From: Euwallacea fornicatus
Taxonomy: Eukaryota; Arthropoda; Insecta; Coleoptera; Curculionidae
DNA: 64,000 nucleotides
NCBI RefSeq assembly: GCF_040115645.1
Contig: NW_027096047.1
Coordinates: 434,001 to 498,000 of the forward strand
Direction of reading: 5' to 3'
The notes under the pieces were generated by a model that worked only from the letters and a program-made list of their open reading frames with translations, made no database searches and was not told the DNA's origin. The position numbers and the translations under genes are program-made. This document shows positions 50,832-61,800 of this stretch, piece by piece; position 1 is the stretch's first letter; every line of letters begins with the position of its first letter.

Positions 50832-51007
50832 ACACTTTGTTTAACAAATTTGGTCCACATTTGCCGAAGTTACCGAGCTTCAAAGTTTGAAAAGTCACAA
50901 AATATGTGTGTTTGAGCTCATAAAGTACTATTATTCTTGGAAATTCAACAAGATGCAATCATGATGTGTAGTGTCATTTTAAAGACCTCGTCGAGCTGAT
51001 TAATTTG
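50832..51007 (+). repeat. Monomer type C of the A-A-B-C repeat
   Basis: Combines the type A left part (T87, GAGCTC) with the type B right part (A139 GTGTAGTG and C155 AGACCTCG) but ends like type A (T170, GCTGATTAA). The combination reads as an A/B recombinant that later became a fixed member of the higher-order repeat. It always follows a B monomer in the regular parts of the array. Confidence 0.88.
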
Positions 51008-53647
51008 ACACTTTGTTTAACAAATTTGGTCCACATTTGCCGAAGTTACCGAGCTTCAAAGTTTGAAAAGTCACAAAATATGTGTGTTTGAGCTCATAAA
51101 GTACTATTATTCTTGGAAATTCAACAAGATGCAATCATGATGTGTTGTGTCATTTTAAAGATCTCGTCGAGCTGATTAATTTGACACTTTGTTTAACAAA
51201 TTTGGTCCACATTTGCCGAAGTTACCGAGCTTCAAAGTTTGAAAAGTCACAAAATATGTGTGTTTGAGCTCATAAAGTACTATTATTCTTGGAAATTCAA
51301 CAAGATGCAATCATGATGTGTTGTGTCATTTTAAAGATCTCGTCGAGCTGATTAATTTGACACTTTGTTTAACAAATTTGGTCCACATTTGCCGAAGTTA
51401 CCGAGCTTCAAAGTTTGAAAAGTCACAAAATATGTGTGTTTGAGCACATAAAGTACTATTATTCTTGGAAATTCAACAAGATGCAATCATGATGTGTAGT
51501 GTCATTTTAAAGACCTCGTCGAGCTGATGAATTTGACACTTTGTTTAACAAATTTGGTCCACATTTGCCGAAGTTACCGAGCTTCAAAGTTTGAAAAGTC
51601 ACAAAATATGTGTGTTTGAGCTCATAAAGTACTATTATTCTTGGAAATTCAACAAGATGCAATCATGATGTGTAGTGTCATTTTAAAGACCTCGTCGAGC
51701 TGATTAATTTGACACTTTGTTTAACAAATTTGGTCCACATTTGCCGAAGTTACCGAGCTTCAAAGTTTGAAAAGTCACAAAATATGTGTGTTTGAGCTCA
51801 TAAAGTACTATTATTCTTGGAAATTCAACAAGATGCAATCATGATGTGTTGTGTCATTTTAAAGATCTCGTCGAGCTGATTAATTTGACACTTTGTTTAA
51901 CAAATTTGGTCCACATTTGCCGAAGTTACCGAGCTTCAAAGTTTGAAAAGTCACAAAATATGTGTGTTTGAGCACATAAAGTACTATTATTCTTGGAAAT
52001 TCAACAAGATGCAATCATGATGTGTAGTGTCATTTTAAAGACCTCGTCGAGCTGATGAATTTGACACTTTGTTTAACAAATTTGGTCCACATTTGCCGAA
52101 GTTACCGAGCTTCAAAGTTTGAAAAGTCACAAAATATGTGTGTTTGAGCTCATAAAGTACTATTATTCTTGGAAATTCAACAAGATGCAATCATGATGTG
52201 TAGTGTCATTTTAAAGACCTCGTCGAGCTGATTAATTTGACACTTTGTTTAACAAATTTGGTCCACATTTGCCGAAGTTACCGAGCTTCAAAGTTTGAAA
52301 AGTCACAAAATATGTGTGTTTGAGCTCATAAAGTACTATTATTCTTGGAAATTCAACAAGATGCAATCATGATGTGTTGTGTCATTTTAAAGATCTCGTC
52401 GAGCTGATTAATTTGACACTTTGTTTAACAAATTTGGTCCACATTTGCCGAAGTTACCGAGCTTCAAAGTTTGAAAAGTCACAAAATATGTGTGTTTGAG
52501 CTCATAAAGTACTATTATTCTTGGAAATTCAACAAGATGCAATCATGATGTGTTGTGTCATTTTAAAGATCTCGTCGAGCTGATTAATTTGACACTTTGT
52601 TTAACAAATTTGGTCCACATTTGCCGAAGTTACCGAGCTTCAAAGTTTGAAAAGTCACAAAATATGTGTGTTTGAGCACATAAAGTACTATTATTCTTGG
52701 AAATTCAACAAGATGCAATCATGATGTGTAGTGTCATTTTAAAGACCTCGTCGAGCTGATGAATTTGACACTTTGTTTAACAAATTTGGTCCACATTTGC
52801 CGAAGTTACCGAGCTTCAAAGTTTGAAAAGTCACAAAATATGTGTGTTTGAGCTCATAAAGTACTATTATTCTTGGAAATTCAACAAGATGCAATCATGA
52901 TGTGTAGTGTCATTTTAAAGACCTCGTCGAGCTGATTAATTTGACACTTTGTTTAACAAATTTGGTCCACATTTGCCGAAGTTACCGAGCTTCAAAGTTT
53001 GAAAAGTCACAAAATATGTGTGTTTGAGCTCATAAAGTACTATTATTCTTGGAAATTCAACAAGATGCAATCATGATGTGTTGTGTCATTTTAAAGATCT
53101 CGTCGAGCTGATTAATTTGACACTTTGTTTAACAAATTTGGTCCACATTTGCCGAAGTTACCGAGCTTCAAAGTTTGAAAAGTCACAAAATATGTGTGTT
53201 TGAGCTCATAAAGTACTATTATTCTTGGAAATTCAACAAGATGCAATCATGATGTGTTGTGTCATTTTAAAGATCTCGTCGAGCTGATTAATTTGACACT
53301 TTGTTTAACAAATTTGGTCCACATTTGCCGAAGTTACCGAGCTTCAAAGTTTGAAAAGTCACAAAATATGTGTGTTTGAGCTCATAAAGTACTATTATTC
53401 TTGGAAATTCAACAAGATGCAATCATGATGTGTTGTGTCATTTTAAAGATCTCGTCGAGCTGATTAATTTGACACTTTGTTTAACAAATTTGGTCCACAT
53501 TTGCCGAAGTTACCGAGCTTCAAAGTTTGAAAAGTCACAAAATATGTGTGTTTGAGCACATAAAGTACTATTATTCTTGGAAATTCAACAAGATGCAATC
53601 ATGATGTGTAGTGTCATTTTAAAGACCTCGTCGAGCTGATGAATTTG

Positions 53648-56600
53648 ACACTTTGTTTAACAAATTTGGTCCACATTTGCCGAAGTTACCGAGCTTCAAA
53701 GTTTGAAAAGTCACAAAATATGTGTGTTTGAGCTCATAAAGTACTATTATTCTTGGAAATTCAACAAGATGCAATCATGATGTGTTGTGTCATTTTAAAG
53801 ATCTCGTCGAGCTGATTAATTTGACACTTTGTTTAACAAATTTGGTCCACATTTGCCGAAGTTACCGAGCTTCAAAGTTTGAAAAGTCACAAAATATGTG
53901 TGTTTGAGCTCATAAAGTACTATTATTCTTGGAAATTCAACAAGATGCAATCATGATGTGTTGTGTCATTTTAAAGATCTCGTCGAGCTGATTAATTTGA
54001 CACTTTGTTTAACAAATTTGGTCCACATTTGCCGAAGTTACCGAGCTTCAAAGTTTGAAAAGTCACAAAATATGTGTGTTTGAGCACATAAAGTACTATT
54101 ATTCTTGGAAATTCAACAAGATGCAATCATGATGTGTAGTGTCATTTTAAAGACCTCGTCGAGCTGATGAATTTGACACTTTGTTTAACAAATTTGGTCC
54201 ACATTTGCCGAAGTTACCGAGCTTCAAAGTTTGAAAAGTCACAAAATATGTGTGTTTGAGCTCATAAAGTACTATTATTCTTGGAAATTCAACAAGATGC
54301 AATCATGATGTGTAGTGTCATTTTAAAGACCTCGTCGAGCTGATTAATTTGACACTTTGTTTAACAAATTTGGTCCACATTTGCCGAAGTTACCGAGCTT
54401 CAAAGTTTGAAAAGTCACAAAATATGTGTGTTTGAGCTCATAAAGTACTATTATTCTTGGAAATTCAACAAGATGCAATCATGATGTGTTGTGTCATTTT
54501 AAAGATCTCGTCGAGCTGATTAATTTGACACTTTGTTTAACAAATTTGGTCCACATTTGCCGAAGTTACCGAGCTTCAAAGTTTGAAAAGTCACAAAATA
54601 TGTGTGTTTGAGCTCATAAAGTACTATTATTCTTGGAAATTCAACAAGATGCAATCATGATGTGTTGTGTCATTTTAAAGATCTCGTCGAGCTGATTAAT
54701 TTGACACTTTGTTTAACAAATTTGGTCCACATTTGCCGAAGTTACCGAGCTTCAAAGTTTGAAAAGTCACAAAATATGTGTGTTTGAGCACATAAAGTAC
54801 TATTATTCTTGGAAATTCAACAAGATGCAATCATGATGTGTAGTGTCATTTTAAAGACCTCGTCGAGCTGATGAATTTGACACTTTGTTTAACAAATTTG
54901 GTCCACATTTGCCGAAGTTACCGAGCTTCAAAGTTTGAAAAGTCACAAAATATGTGTGTTTGAGCTCATAAAGTACTATTATTCTTGGAAATTCAACAAG
55001 ATGCAATCATGATGTGTAGTGTCATTTTAAAGACCTCGTCGAGCTGATTAATTTGACACTTTGTTTAACAAATTTGGTCCACATTTGCCGAAGTTACCGA
55101 GCTTCAAAGTTTGAAAAGTCACAAAATATGTGTGTTTGAGCTCATAAAGTACTATTATTCTTGGAAATTCAACAAGATGCAATCATGATGTGTTGTGTCA
55201 TTTTAAAGATCTCGTCGAGCTGATTAATTTGACACTTTGTTTAACAAATTTGGTCCACATTTGCCGAAGTTACCGAGCTTCAAAGTTTGAAAAGTCACAA
55301 AATATGTGTGTTTGAGCACATAAAGTACTATTATTCTTGGAAATTCAACAAGATGCAATCATGATGTGTAGTGTCATTTTAAAGACCTCGTCGAGCTGAT
55401 GAATTTGACACTTTGTTTAACAAATTTGGTCCACATTTGCCGAAGTTACCGAGCTTCAAAGTTTGAAAAGTCACAAAATATGTGTGTTTGAGCTCATAAA
55501 GTACTATTATTCTTGGAAATTCAACAAGATGCAATCATGATGTGTAGTGTCATTTTAAAGACCTCGTCGAGCTGATTAATTTGACACTTTGTTTAACAAA
55601 TTTGGTCCACATTTGCCGAAGTTACCGAGCTTCAAAGTTTGAAAAGTCACAAAATATGTGTGTTTGAGCTCATAAAGTACTATTATTCTTGGAAATTCAA
55701 CAAGATGCAATCATGATGTGTTGTGTCATTTTAAAGATCTCGTCGAGCTGATTAATTTGACACTTTGTTTAACAAATTTGGTCCACATTTGCCGAAGTTA
55801 CCGAGCTTCAAAGTTTGAAAAGTCACAAAATATGTGTGTTTGAGCTCATAAAGTACTATTATTCTTGGAAATTCAACAAGATGCAATCATGATGTGTTGT
55901 GTCATTTTAAAGATCTCGTCGAGCTGATTAATTTGACACTTTGTTTAACAAATTTGGTCCACATTTGCCGAAGTTACCGAGCTTCAAAGTTTGAAAAGTC
56001 ACAAAATATGTGTGTTTGAGCACATAAAGTACTATTATTCTTGGAAATTCAACAAGATGCAATCATGATGTGTAGTGTCATTTTAAAGACCTCGTCGAGC
56101 TGATGAATTTGACACTTTGTTTAACAAATTTGGTCCACATTTGCCGAAGTTACCGAGCTTCAAAGTTTGAAAAGTCACAAAATATGTGTGTTTGAGCTCA
56201 TAAAGTACTATTATTCTTGGAAATTCAACAAGATGCAATCATGATGTGTAGTGTCATTTTAAAGACCTCGTCGAGCTGATTAATTTGACACTTTGTTTAA
56301 CAAATTTGGTCCACATTTGCCGAAGTTACCGAGCTTGAAAGTTTGAAAAGTCACAAAATATGTGTGTTTGAGCTCATAAAGTACTATTATTCTTGGAAAT
56401 TCAACAAGATGCAATCATGATGTGTTGTGTCATTTTAAAGATCTCGTCGAGCTGATTAATTTGACACTTTGTTTAACAAATTTAGTCCACATTTGCCGAA
56501 GTTACCGAGCTTCAAAGTTTGAAAAGTCACAAAATATGTGTGTTTGAGCTCATAAAGTACTATTATTCTTGGAAATTCAACAAGATGCAATCATGATGTG

Positions 56601-56991
56601 TTGTGTCATTTTAAAGATCTCGTCGAGCTGATTAATTTGACACTTTGTTTAACAAATTTGGTCCACATTTGCCGAAGTTACCGAGCTTCAAAGTTTGAAA
56701 AGTCACAAAATATGTGTGTTTGAGCTCATAAAGTACTATTATTCTTGGAAATTCAACAAGATGCAATCATGATGTGTTGTGTCATTTTAAAGATCTCGTC
56801 GAGCTGATTAATTTGACACTTTGTTTAACAAATTTGGTCCACATTTGCCGAAGTTACCGAGCTTCAAAGTTTGAAAAGTCACAAAATATGTGTGTTTGAG
56901 CACATAAAGTACTATTATTCTTGGAAATTCAACAAGATGCAATCATGATGTGTAGTGTCATTTTAAAGACCTCGTCGAGCTGATGAATTTG
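53648..56991 (+). repeat. 19-monomer super-repeat, copy 2 (3344 bp)
   Basis: Same 19-monomer order as copy 1, directly adjacent and in the same orientation. The only base differences I noticed are C to G at 56337 (GAGCTTGAAAG; copy 1 position 52993) and G to A at 56484 (TTTAGTCC; copy 1 position 53140). After 56991 the order changes to C A B' A, so no third copy follows. Confidence 0.9.
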
Positions 56992-58047
56992 ACACTTTGT
57001 TTAACAAATTTGGTCCACATTTGCCGAAGTTACCGAGCTTCAAAGTTTGAAAAGTCACAAAATATGTGTGTTTGAGCTCATAAAGTACTATTATTCTTGG
57101 AAATTCAACAAGATGCAATCATGATGTGTAGTGTCATTTTAAAGACCTCGTCGAGCTGATTAATTTGACACTTTGTTTAACAAATTTGGTCCACATTTGC
57201 CGAAGTTACCGAGCTTCAAAGTTTGAAAAGTCACAAAATATGTGTGTTTGAGCTCATAAAGTACTATTATTCTTGGAAATTCAACAAGATGCAATCATGA
57301 TGTGTTGTGTCATTTTAAAGATCTCGTCGAGCTGATTAATTTGACACTTTGTTTAACAAATTTGGTCCACATTTGCCGAAGTTACCGAGCTTCAAAGTTT
57401 GAAAAGTCACAGAATATGTGTGTTTGAGCACATAAAGTACTATTATTCTTGGAAATTCAACAAGATGCAATCATGATGTGTAGTGTCATTTTAAAGACCT
57501 CGTCGAGCTGATGAATTTGACACTTTGTTTAACAAATTTGGTCCACATTTGCCGAAGTTACCGAGCTTCAAAGTTTGAAAAGTCACAAAATATGTGTGTT
57601 TGAGCTCATAAAGTACTATTATTCTTGGAAATTCAACAAGATGCAATCATGATGTGTTGTGTCATTTTAAAGATCTCGTCGAGCTGATTAATTTGACACT
57701 TTGTTTAACAAATTTGGTCCACATTTGCCGAAGTTACCGAGCTTCAAAGTTTGAAAAGTCATAGAATATGTGTGTTTGAGCACATAAAGTACTATTATTC
57801 TTGGAAATTCAACAAGATGCAATCATGATGTGTTGTGTCATTTTAAAGATCTCGTCGAGCTGATTAATTTGACACTTTGTTTAACAAATTTGGTCCACAT
57901 TTGCCGAAGTTACCGAGCTTCAAAGTTTGAAAAGTCACAAAATATGTGTGTTTGAGCTCATAAAGTACTATTATTCTTGGAAATTCAACAAGATGCAATC
58001 ATGATGTGTTGTGTCATTTTAAAGATCTCGTCGAGCTGATTAATTTG

Positions 58048-60159
58048 ACACTTTGTTTAACAAATTTGGTCCACATTTGCCGAAGTTACCGAGCTTCAAA
58101 GTTTGAAAAGTCACAGAATATGTGTGTTTGAGCACATAAAGTACTATTATTCTTGGAAATTCAACAAGATGCAATCATGATGTGTAGTGTCATTTTAAAG
58201 ACCTCGTCGAGCTGATGAATTTGACACTTTGTTTAACAAATTTGGTCCACATTTGCCGAAGTTACCGAGCTTCAAAGTTTGAAAAGTCACAAAATATGTG
58301 TGTTTGAGCTCATAAAGTACTATTATTCTTGGAAATTCAACAAGATGCAATCATGATGTGTAGTGTCATTTTAAAGACCTCGTCGAGCTGATTAATTTGA
58401 TACTTTGTTTAACAAATTTGGTCCACATTTGCCGAAGTTACCGAGCTTCAAAGTTTGAAAAGTCACAAAATATGTGTGTTTGAGCTCATAAAGTACTATT
58501 ATTCTTGGAAATTCAACAAGATGCAATCATGATGTGTTGTGTCATTTTAAAGATCTCGTCGAGCTGATTAATTTGACAATTTGTTTAACAAATTTGGTCC
58601 ACATTTGCCGAAGTTACCGAGCTTCAAAGTTTGAAAAGTCACAAAATATGTGTGTTTGAGCTCATAAAGTACTATTATTCTTGGAAATTCAACAAGATGC
58701 AATCATGATGTGTTGTGTCATTTTAAAGACCTCGTCGAGCTGATTAATTTGACACTTTGTTTAACAAATTTGGTCCACATTTGCCGAAGTTACCGAGCTT
58801 CAAAGTTTGAAAAGTCACAAAATATGTGTGTTTGAGCTCATAAAGTACTATTATTCTTGGAAATTCAACAAGATGCAATCATGATGTGTTGTGTCATTTT
58901 AAAGATCTCGTCGAGCTGATTAATTTGACACTTTGTTTAACAAATTTGGTCCACATTTGCCGAAGTTACCGAGCTTCAAAGTTTGAAAAGTCACAAAATA
59001 TGTGTGTTTGAGCACATAAAGTACTATTATTCTTGGAAATTCAACAAGATGCAATCATGATGTGTAGTGTCATTTTAAAGACCTCGTCGAGCTGATGAAT
59101 TTGACACTTTGTTTAACAAATTTGGTCCACATTTGCCGAAGTTACCGAGCTTCAAAGTTTGAAAAGTCACAAAATATGTGTGTTTGAGCTCATAAAGTAC
59201 TATTATTCTTGGAAATTCAACAAGATGCAATCATGATGTGTAGTGTCATTTTAAAGACCTCGTCGAGCTGATTAATTTGACACTTTGTTTAACAAATTTG
59301 GTCCACATTTGCCGAAGTTACCGAGCTTCAAAGTTTGAAAAGTCACAAAATATGTGTGTTTGAGCTCATAAAGTACTATTATTCTTGGAAATTCAACAAG
59401 ATGCAATCATGATGTGTTGTGTCATTTTAAAGATCTCGTCGAGCTGATTAATTTGACACTTTGTTTAACAAATTTGGTCCACATTTGCCGAAGTTACCGA
59501 GCTTCAAAGTTTGAAAAGTCACAAAATATGTGTGTTTGAGCTCATAAAGTACTATTATTCTTGGAAATTCAACAAGATGCAATCATGATGTGTTGTGTCA
59601 TTTTAAAGATCTCGTCGAGCTGATTAATTTGACACTTTGTTTAACAAATTTGGTCCACATTTGCCGAAGTTACCGAGCTTCAAATTTTGAAAAGTCACAA
59701 AATATGTGTGTTTGAGCTCATAAAGTACTATTATTCTTGGAAATTCAACAAGATGCAATCATGATGTGTTGTGTCATTTTAAAGATCTCGTCGAGCTGAT
59801 TAATTTGACACTTTGTTTAACAAATTTGGTCCACATTTGCCGAAGTTACCGAGCTTCAAATTTTGAAAAGTCACAAAATATGTGTGTTTGAGCTCATAAA
59901 GTACTATTATTCTTGGAAATTCAACAAGATGCAATCATGATGTGTTGTGTCATTTTAAAGATCTCGTCGAGCTGATTAATTTGACACTTTGTTTAACAAA
60001 TTTGGTCCACATTTGCCGAAGTTACCGAGCTTCAAAGTTTGAAAAGTCACAAAATATGTGTGTTTGAGCTCATAAAGTACTATTATTCTTGGAAATTCAA
60101 CAAGATGCAATCATGATGTGTTGTGTCATTTTAAAGATCTCGTCGAGCTGATTAATTTG
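58048..60159 (+). repeat. 12-monomer tandem duplication, copy 1 (2112 bp)
   Basis: Monomers B' C A D A B C A A A A A. Private markers are CACAGAATATG (58048 monomer), TTTGACAATTTG at the start of the D monomer (58576) and CAAATTTTG (59681 and the following monomer). All recur 2112 bp later. An ATACTTTG junction at 58400 is private to this copy. Confidence 0.88.
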
Positions 60160-61800
60160 ACACTTTGTTTAACAAATTTGGTCCACATTTGCCGAAGTTA
60201 CCGAGCTTCAAAGTTTGAAAAGTCACAGAATATGTGTGTTTGAGCACATAAAGTACTATTATTCTTGGAAATTCAACAAGATGCAATCATGATGTGTAGT
60301 GTCATTTTAAAGACCTCGTCGAGCTGATGAATTTGACACTTTGTTTAACAAATTTGGTCCACATTTGCCGAAGTTACCGAGCTTCAAAGTTTGAAAAGTC
60401 ACAAAATATGTGTGTTTGAGCTCATAAAGTACTATTATTCTTGGAAATTCAACAAGATGCAATCATGATGTGTAGTGTCATTTTAAAGACCTCGTCGAGC
60501 TGATTAATTTGACACTTTGTTTAACAAATTTGGTCCACATTTGCCGAAGTTACCGAGCTTCAAAGTTTGAAAAGTCACAAAATATGTGTGTTTGAGCTCA
60601 TAAAGTACTATTATTCTTGGAAATTCAACAAGATGCAATCATGATGTGTTGTGTCATTTTAAAGATCTCGTCGAGCTGATTAATTTGACAATTTGTTTAA
60701 CAAATTTGGTCCACATTTGCCGAAGTTACCGAGCTTCAAAGTTTGAAAAGTCACAAAATATGTGTGTTTGAGCTCATAAAGTACTATTATTCTTGGAAAT
60801 TCAACAAGATGCAATCATGATGTGTTGTGTCATTTTAAAGACCTCGTCGAGCTGATTAATTTGACACTTTGTTTAACAAATTTGGTCCACATTTGCCGAA
60901 GTTACCGAGCTTCAAAGTTTGAAAAGTCACAAAATATGTGTGTTTGAGCTCATAAAGTACTATTATTCTTGGAAATTCAACAAGATGCAATCATGATGTG
61001 TTGTGTCATTTTAAAGATCTCGTCGAGCTGATTAATTTGACACTTTGTTTAACAAATTTGGTCCACATTTGCCGAAGTTACCGAGCTTCAAAGTTTGAAA
61101 AGTCACAAAATATGTGTGTTTGAGCTCATAAAGTACTATTATTCTTGGAAATTCAACAAGATGCAATCATGATGTGTTGTGTCATTTTAAAGACCTCGTC
61201 GAGCTGATGAATTTGACACTTTGTTTAACAAATTTGGTCCACATTTGCCGAAGTTACCGAGCTTCAAAGTTTGAAAAGTCACAAAATATGTGTGTTTGAG
61301 CTCATAAAGTACTATTATTCTTGGAAATTCAACAAGATGCAATCATGATGTGTAGTGTCATTTTAAAGACCTCGTCGAGCTGATTAATTTGACACTTTGT
61401 TTAACAAATTTGGTCCACATTTGCCGAAGTTACCGAGCTTCAAAGTTTGAAAAGTCACAAAATATGTGTGTTTGAGCTCATAAAGTACTATTATTCTTGG
61501 AAATTCAACAAGATGCAATCATGATGTGTTGTGTCATTTTAAAGATCTCGTCGAGCTGATTAATTTGACACTTTGTTTAACAAATTTGGTCCACATTTGC
61601 CGAAGTTACCGAGCTTCAAAGTTTGAAAAGTCACAAAATATGTGTGTTTGAGCTCATAAAGTACTATTATTCTTGGAAATTCAACAAGATGCAATCATGA
61701 TGTGTTGTGTCATTTTAAAGATCTCGTCGAGCTGATTAATTTGACACTTTGTTTAACAAATTTGGTCCACATTTGCCGAAGTTACCGAGCTTCAAATTTT
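60160..61800 (+). repeat. 12-monomer tandem duplication, copy 2 (incomplete)
   Basis: B' with CACAGAATATG at 60160, D with ACAATTTG at 60688 and CAAATTTTG at 61793 match copy 1 at an offset of 2112 bp. The sixth monomer is X instead of B. The copy breaks off within the monomer starting at 61744, where GAGCACA, TACAATTTTT and the ACATCTTC class take over. The right edge is approximate. Confidence 0.85.

Larger units (their letters stand above)
50304..53647 (+). repeat. 19-monomer super-repeat, copy 1 (3344 bp)
   Basis: Monomer order AABC AABC ABC AABC AAAB. The irregular points (a lone A before the B at 51888, three A before the B at 53472, and no C after that B) are repeated in copy 2, which shows that the 19-monomer block was copied as a unit instead of arising by independent slips. 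Confidence 0.9.
50304..61743 (+). repeat. A-A-B-C higher-order repeat block, 65 monomers
   Basis: The block is exactly 11440 bp, 65 x 176, with no net insertion or deletion. Read in order, the types are AABC AABC ABC AABC AAAB AABC AABC ABC AABC AAAB, then a less regular tail (C A B' A, an A/B hybrid at 57696, A B' C A D A B C, five A, B' C A D A X C A A). D is a type A monomer with GACCTCG; X at 61040 combines GAGCTC, GTGTTG, GACCTCG and GATGAA. Every member shares A102 and A112. This is the most homogeneous part of the window and probably the most recently amplified. Confidence 0.92.
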
